This document shows positions 44,141 through 52,426 of a stretch of DNA of 64,000 nucleotides, one piece after another. Source of the DNA: Streptomyces vinaceus (GTDB lineage Bacteria > Actinomycetota > Actinomycetes > Streptomycetales > Streptomycetaceae); assembly GCF_008704935.1 (NCBI RefSeq), contig NZ_CP023692.1, forward strand, positions 4,803,001-4,867,000. Direction: 5' to 3'. The position numbers were made by a program, and so were the translations under genes. How positions within the stretch are numbered: the first letter of the stretch is position 1; each line of letters opens with the position of its first letter. The notes under the pieces were generated by a model, which searched no databases, was not told where the DNA came from, and was given only the letters and a program-made list of their open reading frames with translations.

Positions 44141-45475
44141 CTACTTCGCCTTCGCGATGTCCGTGTCGATCTGCTGGCCGGTCTTGGCGAGGCCGGCCGC
44201 GATGTCGGCGACGTCGCCCTTCTCGACCGCGTACGCGAGGTCCTGGAAGGTCAGCTGGTAGGTGCCGCCGTCGGCCTGGGCCGGGGTGGTGTTCGACTTC
44301 GGGTGCCGGGCGATGTCGAGGAAGGTCTTGAACTCCGGGGTGACCTGGAGGTCCGGGGAGTCCAGCGCCGCCAGCGTGGAGGGCACGTTGTGGATGGCGT
44401 TGGCGAAGGCCACGACCGCTTCGGTGTCGGTGGTCATGTACTTCACCAGCTCCCAGGAGGCGTTCTGCTTCTTGCTGCCCGAGGCGATGCCCATGATCGT
44501 GCCGGAGAGGTAGCCCTTGCCGTAGTCGCCGGCTTGGTCGTCCGGGACCGGCAGCGGCGCGGTGCCGATCTCGAAGGTGACCCCGGCCTCCTTGGCCATC
44601 GAGGCCCGCCACTCGCCGTCGATCTGCATCGCGACCTGTCCCTTGTGGAAGGGGTGCTCGGCGCTCCACTCGTCGCCGAAGGTGCTGCGGAACTTCTCCA
44701 GCTTCTCGTAGCCCCCCAGCTTGGCCACCAGGTCCTTCTGCGCCGTCAGCATGCCGGCGAAGGCCGGGTCCTTGGCCAGGTTGGACTTGCCGTCGGCGCC
44801 GAAGTACGTGGGGCTCCACTGCGCGGCCAGGCGCACCGGGGTGGTCTCGTAGCCGTGGTAGGTCGGCATGATGCCGAGCTGCTCGTAGGAGTCCCCGTCG
44901 GGCTTGGTGAGCTTCTGCGCGACCTCGACGAACTGACTCCAGGTCTTGGGCGGCTCGGTGATGCCCGCGGCTTTGAAGGCGTCCTTGTTGTAGACGAGCC
45001 CGTACGCGTCGTTCAGCAGCGGCAGCGTGCACTGGTTGCCGTTGAACTGGGTGTAGTCGAGGAGGGTCTTGGGGAAGACCTTCGCCTTGTCTATGCCGGC
45101 TTTCTTGAGGAAGGGGTTGAGGTCGGCGAAGGCGCCGGAGTTGCAGAACTTGCCGACGCTGTCGGTGGTGAAGGAGGAGACCACGTCGGGGGCCTTGTCC
45201 CCGCCCGCCCGGAGCGCCTGGTTGATCTTGTCGTCGGTCATGTTGCCCGTGACCTTGACCTTGATGTTCGGGTGCGCCTTCTCGAAGCGGGCGATGTTCT
45301 CCTCGATCGCCTTGGCCTCGCTCGGCGCGGACCAGCCGTGCCAGAAGTTGAGCGTGACCTCCTTGTCCGGATCGTCGGCGGCTGCGCTTCCGCTCTGGCC
45401 CGTGCACGCGGTGGCGAGGACGGACAGCGCGGCGACGGCGGTGGCCAGGGCGGTCAGGCGGCGGGTTCTGGGCAT
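44141..45475 (-). CDS. csnE: Sugar-binding lipoprotein of an ABC importer
   Basis: 444 residues. Type-II signal with lipobox LATAC (Cys24), then a family-1 solute-binding fold beginning VTLNFWHGW, with the C-lobe hinge GEWRASMAKEAGV and LPVPDDQ. In S. coelicolor/lividans the same gene order binds glucosamine oligosaccharides from chitosan. There is 124 bp between csnR and this ATG, so it may have its own start site, but no second copy of the csnR-type operator is seen there. Confidence 0.9.
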   Translation of the reverse strand: MPRTRRLTALATAVAALSVLATACTGQSGSAAADDPDKEVTLNFWHGWSAPSEAKAIEENIARFEKAHPNIKVKVTGNMTDDKINQALRAGGDKAPDVVSSFTTDSVGKFCNSGAFADLNPFLKKAGIDKAKVFPKTLLDYTQFNGNQCTLPLLNDAYGLVYNKDAFKAAGITEPPKTWSQFVEVAQKLTKPDGDSYEQLGIMPTYHGYETTPVRLAAQWSPTYFGADGKSNLAKDPAFAGMLTAQKDLVAKLGGYEKLEKFRSTFGDEWSAEHPFHKGQVAMQIDGEWRASMAKEAGVTFEIGTAPLPVPDDQAGDYGKGYLSGTIMGIASGSKKQNASWELVKYMTTDTEAVVAFANAIHNVPSTLAALDSPDLQVTPEFKTFLDIARHPKSNTTPAQADGGTYQLTFQDLAYAVEKGDVADIAAGLAKTGQQIDTDIAKAK

Positions 45476-45599
45476 GGCGGGGCTCGCTCTCTGCGGGAGG
45501 AACTTCCGGGACGGGTGCCAGGGGTGCGAGGAGGGGCGTGAGGGGAGGGGCGGCGGGGGAGCCCGGGGCCGGTGGTGCCGGTCCCCCGGGGTGCGGTGG

Positions 45600-46817
45600 T
45601 CAGCGGCGCGAGGTGTCGAACACCTCGTCGCGGGTGGTGGCGAGGGCGCTCTCCAGCGCGCCCCGCAGTACGGGCCGCTCGCGTACGGTGCCGGACACCA
45701 GGCGGGGCCGCGCGGGGGCGAGCTCGGCGAGCTCGGCCTCGACGAGCCCGCGCAGCACGTCCCCGCCCGCCCCCGTCACCGCGCCGGCCAGGACCACGAT
45801 CTCCGGGTCCAGTACGGCGACCAGCGAGGCGATGCCGGTGGCCAGGGCGGTGGCGTAGCGCTGGAGGAACAGCAGGTTCGCCCCCTCGGGGTGCTCGGCG
45901 GCGCGGGTCAGGAGTGCGACGGCCGTGGCCACCGGCGGGGCCGCCGGCCCGGCTCCGGGGCCGGGCGGCGCCGCGATGCCCAGCGCGGCCGCCATCGCGG
46001 GCACCGCCTGTACCCCGGCCAGCTCCTGGTATCCGCCGGAGTTGACCTGGGCGACGTGCCGGACCAGGGGGTGGCCCGGTACGGGCAGGAACCCGACCTC
46101 CCCCGCGCCGCCGGTCCAGCCGCGGTGCAGCCGGCCGCCGAGCACCAGGGCGGCGCCGAGCCCCTCCTCGTTCCACAGCAGGACGAAGTCCCCGTGGCCG
46201 CGGGCCGCGCCGAGCCGCTGCTCGGCGACCGCGGCCAGGTTCACGTCGTTCTCGTACTCGACCGGCATCGGCAGGGCCGCCGCGAGTTCCTCCAGGAGGG
46301 TGGGGGAGTGCCAGCCGGGCAGGTGGTCGGCGTAGCGCAGCGCCCCGGTGCTGGGGTCGAAGGAGCCCGGGGTGGCGATGACGACCCGGTGGACGTCGGA
46401 GCGTTCGAGCCCGGCGTCCCGGACGGCCGCGCCGAGGGCCCGGGTGACCCGGTCGACGGCGCCGGTGCCCTCGGCGTACGGGAGCGCGTGGCTGCCGATC
46501 ACCTCGCCGGTGAGATCGGCGACGGCCGCGACGATGCCGCCGGGGGTGACGTCCAGTCCGGCGACGTGGGCGGCGCGCGGGTTGACCCCGTACAGCTGGG
46601 CGTTGGGTCCGGGGCGGCCGCCGGCGGTGCCGGAGGCCACGACGAGTCCGGCGGTTTCGAGGCGGGCGAGCAGCTGGGAGGCGGTGGGCTTGGAGAGTCC
46701 GGTGAGCCGGCCGATGCGGGTGCGCGACAGGGGACCGTGCTCCAGCAGCAGGTCCAGCGCGGCGCGGTCGTTCATGACGCGCAGCAGGCTGGGGGTGCCC
46801 GGGGTGGTGCCGGTCAT
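45600..46817 (-). CDS. csnR: ROK-family transcriptional repressor
   Basis: 405 residues. An N-terminal winged helix (about 20-70, LSRTRIGRLTGLSKPTASQLLARL) is followed by a ROK sugar-kinase-like effector domain (ENDVN, GTGI-type loop as EEGLGAALV, GAGEVGFLP). The ROK zinc site (CxCGxxGC) is absent, as in several repressors. It should repress the csn operon until chitosan oligosaccharides arrive. GGAGAGC precedes the ATG. Probably autoregulated through the palindrome at its promoter. Confidence 0.9.
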   Translation of the reverse strand: MTGTTPGTPSLLRVMNDRAALDLLLEHGPLSRTRIGRLTGLSKPTASQLLARLETAGLVVASGTAGGRPGPNAQLYGVNPRAAHVAGLDVTPGGIVAAVADLTGEVIGSHALPYAEGTGAVDRVTRALGAAVRDAGLERSDVHRVVIATPGSFDPSTGALRYADHLPGWHSPTLLEELAAALPMPVEYENDVNLAAVAEQRLGAARGHGDFVLLWNEEGLGAALVLGGRLHRGWTGGAGEVGFLPVPGHPLVRHVAQVNSGGYQELAGVQAVPAMAAALGIAAPPGPGAGPAAPPVATAVALLTRAAEHPEGANLLFLQRYATALATGIASLVAVLDPEIVVLAGAVTGAGGDVLRGLVEAELAELAPARPRLVSGTVRERPVLRGALESALATTRDEVFDTSRR

Positions 46818-46863
46818 GGGTGCTCTCCGCTCACGGGGCCGAGGCTGCGGCCGTCAGCAACTG

Positions 46864-46900
46864 TTAGGTAAGTTTCCTATCGGTGTTTGAGCTGTGTCAA
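46864..46900 (-). promoter_or_regulatory. csnR promoter with ROK-type operator
   Basis: On the minus strand a perfect -35 TTGACA (46900-46895) is followed after 18 bp by GAAACT. The palindrome TAGGTAA-G-TTTCCTA (46865-46879, 6 of 7 pairs) covers the -10. It resembles the TTAGGAAA-TTTCCTAA type bound by CsnR and related ROK repressors. Confidence 0.65.
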
Positions 46901-46902
46901 TG

Positions 46903-46940
46903 CCGCTGCCCCCGCAGAAATGAACCTGCGGGGGCAGCGG
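46903..46940 (-). terminator. Strong hairpin terminator after the MscS gene
   Basis: Perfect 15-bp GC stem (46903-46917 with 46926-46940) and an 8-base loop, about 26 bp after the MscS stop and immediately before the csnR promoter. Confidence 0.85.
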
Positions 46941-46965
46941 CGTGGTGCGGGAGGGGGGAAAGGGG

Positions 46966-48048
46966 CTACTTGGTGATCCGGGGGGTGCCGGAGGGCGGCG
47001 GGATCGGGGCGGTGGCCAGGGACTGCGGGGAGGCCGGGTTGGCGAGCGCCGACGGCGCGGCCACGGCGGCCGAGGGGTCGGCGGCCTCCTCCTCGTCCTC
47101 GGCGGCCGGCAGCCCGCCGATGATCCGGATGCCGGCCTCGTCGAAGGCCTCCTTGATCCGCCAGCGCAGCTCGCGCTCCACGGAGAACTGCTGGCCCGGC
47201 ATCGTCTTCGCCGAGACCTTCACCGTCATCGAGGCCAGCAGCACCTCGTCCAGGCCCAGCACCTCCACCGGACCCCACAGGCGCTCGTCCCACGGGGACT
47301 CCTTGGCCAGGCCCTCCGCGACCTGCTTGACCACCTCGCGGATGTGGGTCAGGCTCTCCGACGGCTTGACCTGGACGTCCACGCCCGCCGTCGCCCAGCC
47401 CTGGCTGAGGTTGCCGATCCGCTTGATCTCGCCGTTGCGGACGTACCAGATCTCGCCGTTGTCCCCGCGCAGCTTGGTGACGCGCAGGCCGACCTCGACG
47501 ACCTCGCCGGAGGCCACCCCCGCGTCGATCTTGTCGCCGACGCCGTACTGGTCCTCAAGGATCATGAACACGCCGGACAGGAAGTCCGTCACCAGGTTCC
47601 GCGCGCCGAAACCGATCGCCACACCGGCCACACCCGCGCTCGCGAGCAGCGGGCCGAGGTTGATGCCCAGCGCGCCGAGCACCATCAGTCCGGCCGTGCC
47701 GAGGATCAGGAACGAGGCCACCGAGCGCAGGACCGAGCCGATCGCCTCCGAGCGCTGCCGCCGGCGCTCCGCGTTGACGAGCAGCCCGCCGAGCGCCATG
47801 CCCTCGACGGCCTCGGCGCCCCTGTTCATGCGCATTATGAGCTTGGTCAGCGACTTGCGGACCAGCGAGCGGAGCGCGGCCGCGATCACCAGGATCAGCA
47901 GGATCTTCAGGCCGAGGTACAGCCATCCGGCCCAGTTCTCCTCGATGAAACTGGCGGCGTTCGTGACGCTCTCGTGGGCCTCCTTGACGGAAGCGGCCGG
48001 GTCCGGGGTGTCGGCTGCGAGGGGCAGCAGGGCGGCATGCCAGGGCAC
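46966..48048 (-). CDS. Small-conductance mechanosensitive channel (MscS family)
   Basis: 360 residues. Three membrane helices; the pore helix (about 135-165) has the Gly/Ala-rich pattern GPLLASAGVAGVAIGFGARN, then the beta domain (EDQYGVGDKI, GEVVEVGLRVTKLR) and an alpha/beta cage. A C-terminal Ala/Pro tail of about 45 residues exceeds the E. coli protein. Releases solutes on hypo-osmotic shock. GTG start with GAGG upstream. Confidence 0.9.
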   Translation of the reverse strand: MPWHAALLPLAADTPDPAASVKEAHESVTNAASFIEENWAGWLYLGLKILLILVIAAALRSLVRKSLTKLIMRMNRGAEAVEGMALGGLLVNAERRRQRSEAIGSVLRSVASFLILGTAGLMVLGALGINLGPLLASAGVAGVAIGFGARNLVTDFLSGVFMILEDQYGVGDKIDAGVASGEVVEVGLRVTKLRGDNGEIWYVRNGEIKRIGNLSQGWATAGVDVQVKPSESLTHIREVVKQVAEGLAKESPWDERLWGPVEVLGLDEVLLASMTVKVSAKTMPGQQFSVERELRWRIKEAFDEAGIRIIGGLPAAEDEEEAADPSAAVAAPSALANPASPQSLATAPIPPPSGTPRITK

Positions 48049-48309
48049 GACGGGAACCTCCAGGTATAGCGGTCTGCCCGCGGAAAGGGGTGTGCGGGCA
48101 GGCCTTCCACACTAACGGGGCATTCGGGTGACCCCGTTGCCGTGTTCGAGGGAGAGACCGGACTCACCTGGGGATGAAGCGGGTGTGGTTGAAAACACCT
48201 CGGACCCGTTACGGGCGCGTGGTGGCGCTTCGACCAGCCGTAAGGGGAGACTGGAGAGCAGATCGTCCCGGCGCGAGCCACGCGCCGCCGACGTACAAGG
48301 AGGCAGTCC

Positions 48310-48843
48310 GTGCCGCACGTCCTGGTCCTCAATGCGTCGTACGAGCCGCTCGGCGTCGTACCGCTCCGCCGCGCGCTCGTCCTCGTCCTGGAGAACAAAG
48401 CCGTCTCCCTGGAGGAATCCGGCGCCTTTCTGCACAGCGCGACAAAAGTCGTCCCCGCGCCCAGCGTGGTCCGGCTCAAGCGCTTCGTGCGGGTCCCCTA
48501 CCGGGGGCCCGTTCCACTCACCCGCCGCGCGCTGTTCGCCCGCGACGGCGGTCGCTGCATGTACTGCGGAGGGGTCGCCACCAGCGTCGACCACGTGATC
48601 CCGCGCAGCCGGGGAGGACAGCACGTGTGGGACAACGTGGTCGCCGCATGCCGGCGGTGCAACCACGTCAAGGCGGACCGGCACCTGCTGGAGCTGGGCT
48701 GGCGCCTGCGCCACCAGCCGGCTCCGCCGTCGGGTCTGGCCTGGCGGATCATCGGCACGGGCCACCGGGACCCGCGCTGGATGCCGTACCTGGAACCGTA
48801 CGGTGCGGAGGCGGCCCTGGACCGCATCGGCGCGGCGTCATAG
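48310..48843 (+). CDS. HNH endonuclease-fold protein
   Basis: 177 residues. The C-terminal half has a treble-clef HNH motif: CMYCG, DHVIPRSRGG, NVVAACRRCNHVKADR, with zinc Cys pairs in CxxC...CxxC. The conserved N-terminus (LVLNASYEPLGVVPLRRA) defines the widespread actinobacterial single-copy group. No toxin, phage or restriction partner is near, so a housekeeping nucleic-acid role is more likely than defence. An excellent AAGGAGG precedes the GTG at 48310. Confidence 0.88.
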   Translation: MPHVLVLNASYEPLGVVPLRRALVLVLENKAVSLEESGAFLHSATKVVPAPSVVRLKRFVRVPYRGPVPLTRRALFARDGGRCMYCGGVATSVDHVIPRSRGGQHVWDNVVAACRRCNHVKADRHLLELGWRLRHQPAPPSGLAWRIIGTGHRDPRWMPYLEPYGAEAALDRIGAAS

Positions 48844-49236
48844 GCCCGGCCGCCGGTCCGGCCCCGGTGCCGGGGTCCGGGCCCGGCGCCCGTACCCCGG
48901 AAGCGTGATCGCGCGCCGCCGAGCCCCCGTCGGGTCGGCGGCGCCGCTCGACGCTGCCCGGTGCCGTCCCCCGCTCGGCGCTGCCCGGTGCCGTCCCCCG
49001 CTCCACGCTCCCCACCCCTGCCCCCGCCCGTTCCCCGGGGCCGGTCCCGGGCCCCGCCGCCGAACGGCTCGGCGCCCGTGCCCCGCGCCGCGTCCGTGTC
49101 CGCGGCTGGGGGGTTCTGACCTGGATACGCCAGGAATGCGGCGCTCCCCACGGGGTATGGCTGCGATGTTCCCCGGCGGTGTTCCATGGTTCCTGACCCA
49201 CTCTCACGCCCCGTACGGACAAAGGAGCAACCGCCC
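48844..49236. other. Intergenic region with 27-bp tandem repeats
   Basis: No gene is evident. Two perfect-period 27-bp units lie at 48946-48972 and 48973-48999 (two mismatches), with a partial third. A small CCTGG...CCAGG palindrome near 49120-49136 and an AAAGGAG box at 49221-49227 precede the next small gene. Confidence 0.7.
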
Positions 49237-49422
49237 GTGAACACCGCACCCGGCACCCGACGCACCCCCCTCCTCGCCCACCTGCCCGCGCAGGCCGGGG
49301 CCGCCGAGGGGCCCCTCACCAGCGAGCCCCCGCTCGCCGGTGCCGCCCACGCGCCGCTGACCAGTGAGCCCCCGCTCACCGGCGAGGCGCCGCTGACGAG
49401 CGAACCGACCAAGCCCGCCTAG
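49237..49422 (+). CDS. 61-residue peptide with repeated PLTSEP units
   Basis: GTG at 49237 follows AAAGGAG at ideal spacing. The product has a basic N-terminus (about 1-20, TAPGTRRTPLLAHLPAQ) and then three spaced PLTSEP units separated by AGAAHA- and TGEA-type linkers. No Cys, no signal peptide, probably disordered. It ends 23 bp before malQ and may be co-transcribed with it. Function unknown. The leader-plus-repeat layout resembles a precursor peptide, but no modifying enzyme is adjacent. Confidence 0.55.
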   Translation: MNTAPGTRRTPLLAHLPAQAGAAEGPLTSEPPLAGAAHAPLTSEPPLTGEAPLTSEPTKPA

Positions 49423-49445
49423 ACACAGGGACACAGGTACTCACC

Positions 49446-51428
49446 ATGGACGACCTCGCCCGGCTCGCGGCCCTGCACGGCGTCGCCACCACCTACCAGC
49501 CCGCCGAGGACGTCACCGTCCGGGTCCCGGAGGCCACCGTCGCCGCCGTGCTGCGCGAGCTGGGCGTGGACTGCGACACCCCGGACGCCGTCCGGGAGCA
49601 CCTGGCCGAGGCCGAGCGCGAGGCCGCGCAGCGGCTGCTGCCCGCCGTGCTGGTGTGGTGGGCCGGGTCGCAGCCGCCCGCGGAGCTGGCCGCGCTCCCT
49701 CCCGGTACGCGGATCCGCCTGGAGGGTGACGAGGCCGGGGGCTGGGAGCCCGGCGGGCAGGGGGCGCCGCCGCTGGGCGTGCACCGGTTGAGTGCCCGGA
49801 CCCCCGACGGGCGTACCGGAGACGCCACGCTGATCGTGGCTCCCGAGCGGGCGCCCGGCGCGGGCGAGCGGGTGCACGGGGTGCTCGTCCAGCTGTACTC
49901 CCTGCTCTCCGAGCGGTCCTGGGGCATGGGGGACCTCGGCGACCTCGCCGCGCTCGCGCGCTGGGCCGGGCGGGCCCACGGGGTCGGCTTCGTCCAGGTC
50001 AACCCGCTGCACGCCGCGGTGCCCGGGGCGCCGACCGACCCCTCCCCGTACCGGCCCTCCTCGCGCCGCTTCCCCGACCCCGTCCACCTGCGCGTCGAGG
50101 ACGTCCCCGAGTACGCCGACTGCCCGGAGCGCGGGGCCTTGGCCGAACTCGCCGAGCAGGGCGCCGAGCTGCGCCGCGAGGTGCTGGAGAAGGGGGCGCT
50201 GATCGACCGGGACGCGGTGTGGGAGGTGAAGCGCCGGGCCCTGGAGCTGCTCTACGCCGTCCCGCGCGGCCGCGCACGCGAGAGCGCGTACCGGGCGTTC
50301 TGCGCGGAGCAGGGCGAGGCCCTGGAGCGGCACGCCGCCTGGTGTGCGACGGACGGCCGGAGCGCCGACTTCCACCGCTGGCTGGTCTGGCTGACGGACA
50401 CCCAGCTCGCCGCCGCGCAGCGGGCCGCACGCGACGCCGGGATGCCGGTCGGCATCGTGCACGACCTCGCCGTCGGGGTGCACCCGCAGGGCTCGGACAC
50501 CCTCGGCCCGCCCCTCTACGCCAAGGGCGTCTGCGTCGGCGCCCCGCCCGACGCCTTCAACGCGCGCGGCCAGGACTGGGGGCTGCCGCCGTGGCGGCCC
50601 GACCGGCTCGCGGCCACCGGGTACGCCCCGTTCCGGGCCCTGCTGCACGGGGTGTTCCGCTACGCCGGCGCCCTGCGCATCGACCACGTCATGGGCCTGT
50701 TCCGGCTCTGGTGGATCCCGGAGGGGGCCCCGCCCGCCGAGGGCACGTACGTCACGTACGACGGCGAGGCGATGCTCGCCGTCCTGGTCCTGGAGGCCCA
50801 CCGGGCCGGGGCCCTGGTCATCGGCGAGGACCTCGGGACGGTGGAGCCGCGCGTGCGCGAGGCGCTGGCCCGGCGCGGGGTGCTCGGCACCTCGGTCCTC
50901 TGGTTCGAGCGCGACTGGGCGGGCGACGGCCGGCCGCTCGCTCCCGGGGCCTGGCGCGCCGACTGCCTGGCCACCGCCACCACCCACGACCTGCCGCCCA
51001 CCGCCGCCAAGCTGGCCGGCGCCCACGTGGAACTGCGCGACCGGCTCGGCCTGCTGACCCGCCCGCTGGAGCAGGAGCGCGCCGAGGACGCCGCCGACAC
51101 CGCCCAGTGGCTGGACGTGCTGGAGGGGCTCGGCCTGGACACCAAGGGCGAGGAGGCCGCCGTACGCGCCCTGTACGCGTTCCTGCTGCGCACCCCCGCC
51201 CGGATGGTCGGCGTATGGCTGCCGGACGCGGTCGGCGACCGGCGGCCGCAGAACCTTCCGGGGACCTGGGACCAGTACCCCAATTGGCGGCTGCCGCTCG
51301 CGGACTCGGCGGGACGGCCGCTGACCCTGGAGGCGCTGGCCGCCTCGCCCCGGGCGAACGCCCTGCTGGGCGCGGTGCGGGAGGGGGCGGGTGCCCGTAC
51401 GGCACCCCCGGGCGCGCGCTGCGTTTAG
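49446..51428 (+). CDS. malQ: 4-alpha-glucanotransferase (GH77)
   Basis: 660 residues. Transfers alpha-1,4-glucan segments in maltodextrin and glycogen metabolism. After the actinobacterial N-terminal domain (about 1-125) comes the GH77 barrel: SERSWGMGDLGDL, the nucleophile region RIDHVMGLFR, acid/base VIGEDLGTV and THDLPPTAAKLAG. The position 23 bp after a repeat peptide is notable. ATG start. The last 15 residues are Gly/Ala/Arg-rich and not part of the fold. Confidence 0.93.
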   Translation: MDDLARLAALHGVATTYQPAEDVTVRVPEATVAAVLRELGVDCDTPDAVREHLAEAEREAAQRLLPAVLVWWAGSQPPAELAALPPGTRIRLEGDEAGGWEPGGQGAPPLGVHRLSARTPDGRTGDATLIVAPERAPGAGERVHGVLVQLYSLLSERSWGMGDLGDLAALARWAGRAHGVGFVQVNPLHAAVPGAPTDPSPYRPSSRRFPDPVHLRVEDVPEYADCPERGALAELAEQGAELRREVLEKGALIDRDAVWEVKRRALELLYAVPRGRARESAYRAFCAEQGEALERHAAWCATDGRSADFHRWLVWLTDTQLAAAQRAARDAGMPVGIVHDLAVGVHPQGSDTLGPPLYAKGVCVGAPPDAFNARGQDWGLPPWRPDRLAATGYAPFRALLHGVFRYAGALRIDHVMGLFRLWWIPEGAPPAEGTYVTYDGEAMLAVLVLEAHRAGALVIGEDLGTVEPRVREALARRGVLGTSVLWFERDWAGDGRPLAPGAWRADCLATATTHDLPPTAAKLAGAHVELRDRLGLLTRPLEQERAEDAADTAQWLDVLEGLGLDTKGEEAAVRALYAFLLRTPARMVGVWLPDAVGDRRPQNLPGTWDQYPNWRLPLADSAGRPLTLEALAASPRANALLGAVREGAGARTAPPGARCV

Positions 51429-51448
51429 GTGTTCGCTACGTTTGCACC

Positions 51449-51688
51449 GTGGACAAGAAGAACGCTCTGCGCGCCGGCGCCGTCACGGCCGGATCGACGC
51501 TGATGATGCTGCTGATGACGTCTCCCGCCCTCGCGGTGGCCCGCGACGACGGCGACGACCCGGGTCCGGGCCTGAGCATCGCCCAGACCCTCGGCCTGTA
51601 CGTGGCCACGCCGATCGTGCTGTTCCTGATCATCGCGGGCCTGGTGATGGTCCTCGACAAGTCGGACAAGCCGCAGTCCGCCAGCTGA
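51449..51688 (+). CDS. Small membrane protein of 79 residues
   Basis: GTG at 51449 reads MDKKNALRAGAV. A first hydrophobic segment (about 8-29, ending ALAVA) may be a signal peptide or helix; an acidic, Gly-rich loop (RDDGDDPGPG) and a second helix (about 41-62) follow, with a short charged tail. There is no ribosome site, but TACGTT about 7 bp upstream could be a -10, so the mRNA may be leaderless. Function unknown. Confidence 0.65.
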   Translation: MDKKNALRAGAVTAGSTLMMLLMTSPALAVARDDGDDPGPGLSIAQTLGLYVATPIVLFLIIAGLVMVLDKSDKPQSAS

Positions 51689-51739
51689 ACAGCCTGAAGA
51701 ACGGCTGACCCCGGTCGGGTCGGCCGCCCTCAGACCTCC

Positions 51740-51802
51740 GGAGCGCCGGGGGTCCGCAGCCCGATGCCTTCCCGGCCCGGGTGCGGACCTCCGGCGCTCC
51801 GT
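51740..51802. terminator. Long-stem terminator between convergent genes
   Basis: 20-bp stem (51740-51759 with 51783-51802) with one mismatch and a 23-base loop, between the small membrane protein and MarR genes. Confidence 0.7.
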
Positions 51803-51819
51803 CGTGCGTCCGGGGGGAG

Positions 51820-52323
51820 TCAGACCCCCTGGGCCTCGGCCATCAGCTTGCGCAGCAGGCCGCCCAGGACGGCGACCTCCTCCTCGCCGAGCCCCTTGAG
51901 CGCGGCGCGCTGCACCTCCAGCCCGGCGGCGACGGCCTCGTCGATGAGCGCGAGCCCGCGGTCGGTGATCGTCACCTGGAGCCCGCGCCGGTCGTGTGGA
52001 TCGGGCGAGCGGAAGAGCAGTCCGGCCTTCTCCAGCTTGTCCAGGCGCCCGGTCATACCGCCCGTCGTGAGCATGAGCGTGGCCGACAGCTGGCGCGGCG
52101 AGAGCGTGTACGGGGCGCCGGAGCGGCGCAGCGTCGCCACGACGTCGAACTCGCCGCGCGAGATCCCGTACGGGGCGTAGGCCCGCTCCACCGCGTCCCC
52201 CACGGTCCGGGCGATCCGGTAGATGCGGCCGAAGACGGCCATGGGGCCGGTCTCCAGGTCCGGTCGCACTGCGTGCCACTGGTCGATGATCGCGTCGACG
52301 GCGTCCTTGTTGGCCTCGGTCAT
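51820..52323 (-). CDS. MarR-family transcriptional regulator
   Basis: 167 residues. A winged helix-turn-helix in the middle (YTLSPRQLSATLMLTTGGMTGRLDKLEKAGLL) with the wing RSPDPHDRRGLQV, where the DRR motif is typical of MarR, flanked by dimerisation helices. Divergent from an MFS exporter with a perfect inverted repeat between them, so it should repress that gene and probably itself. ATG 52323; no strong ribosome site. Confidence 0.9.
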   Translation of the reverse strand: MTEANKDAVDAIIDQWHAVRPDLETGPMAVFGRIYRIARTVGDAVERAYAPYGISRGEFDVVATLRRSGAPYTLSPRQLSATLMLTTGGMTGRLDKLEKAGLLFRSPDPHDRRGLQVTITDRGLALIDEAVAAGLEVQRAALKGLGEEEVAVLGGLLRKLMAEAQGV

Positions 52324-52368
52324 GCACGCAGTATCGAGCGTTCCTCCAGTCGTTCGCAAGAAAGTTGC

Positions 52369-52403
52369 TTGACGGAAAGTAGCTTAGGGGTAAGCTACTT
52401 TCC
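52369..52403 (+). promoter_or_regulatory. MFS promoter overlapped by a 13-bp-arm MarR operator
   Basis: -35 TTGACG (52369-52374) and -10 TAAGCT (52391-52396), 16 bp apart. A perfect inverted repeat with GGAAAGTAGCTTA arms (52374-52386 and 52391-52403) and a GGGG spacer covers both. A related half site, AAAGTTGCTT, lies at 52361-52370. Confidence 0.85.
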
Positions 52404-52426
52404 ATCGACCTACTTGGGGGGAAGCG

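Noticed and set aside
48310..48843. HNH protein as part of a restriction or phage-defence system
   Set aside because: Neighbours are MscS and malQ, and the N-terminal type is the common solitary actinobacterial form.
49237..49422. Lanthipeptide or lasso precursor
   Set aside because: No Cys, and no cyclase, LanB/C/M or lasso B/C genes adjacent.
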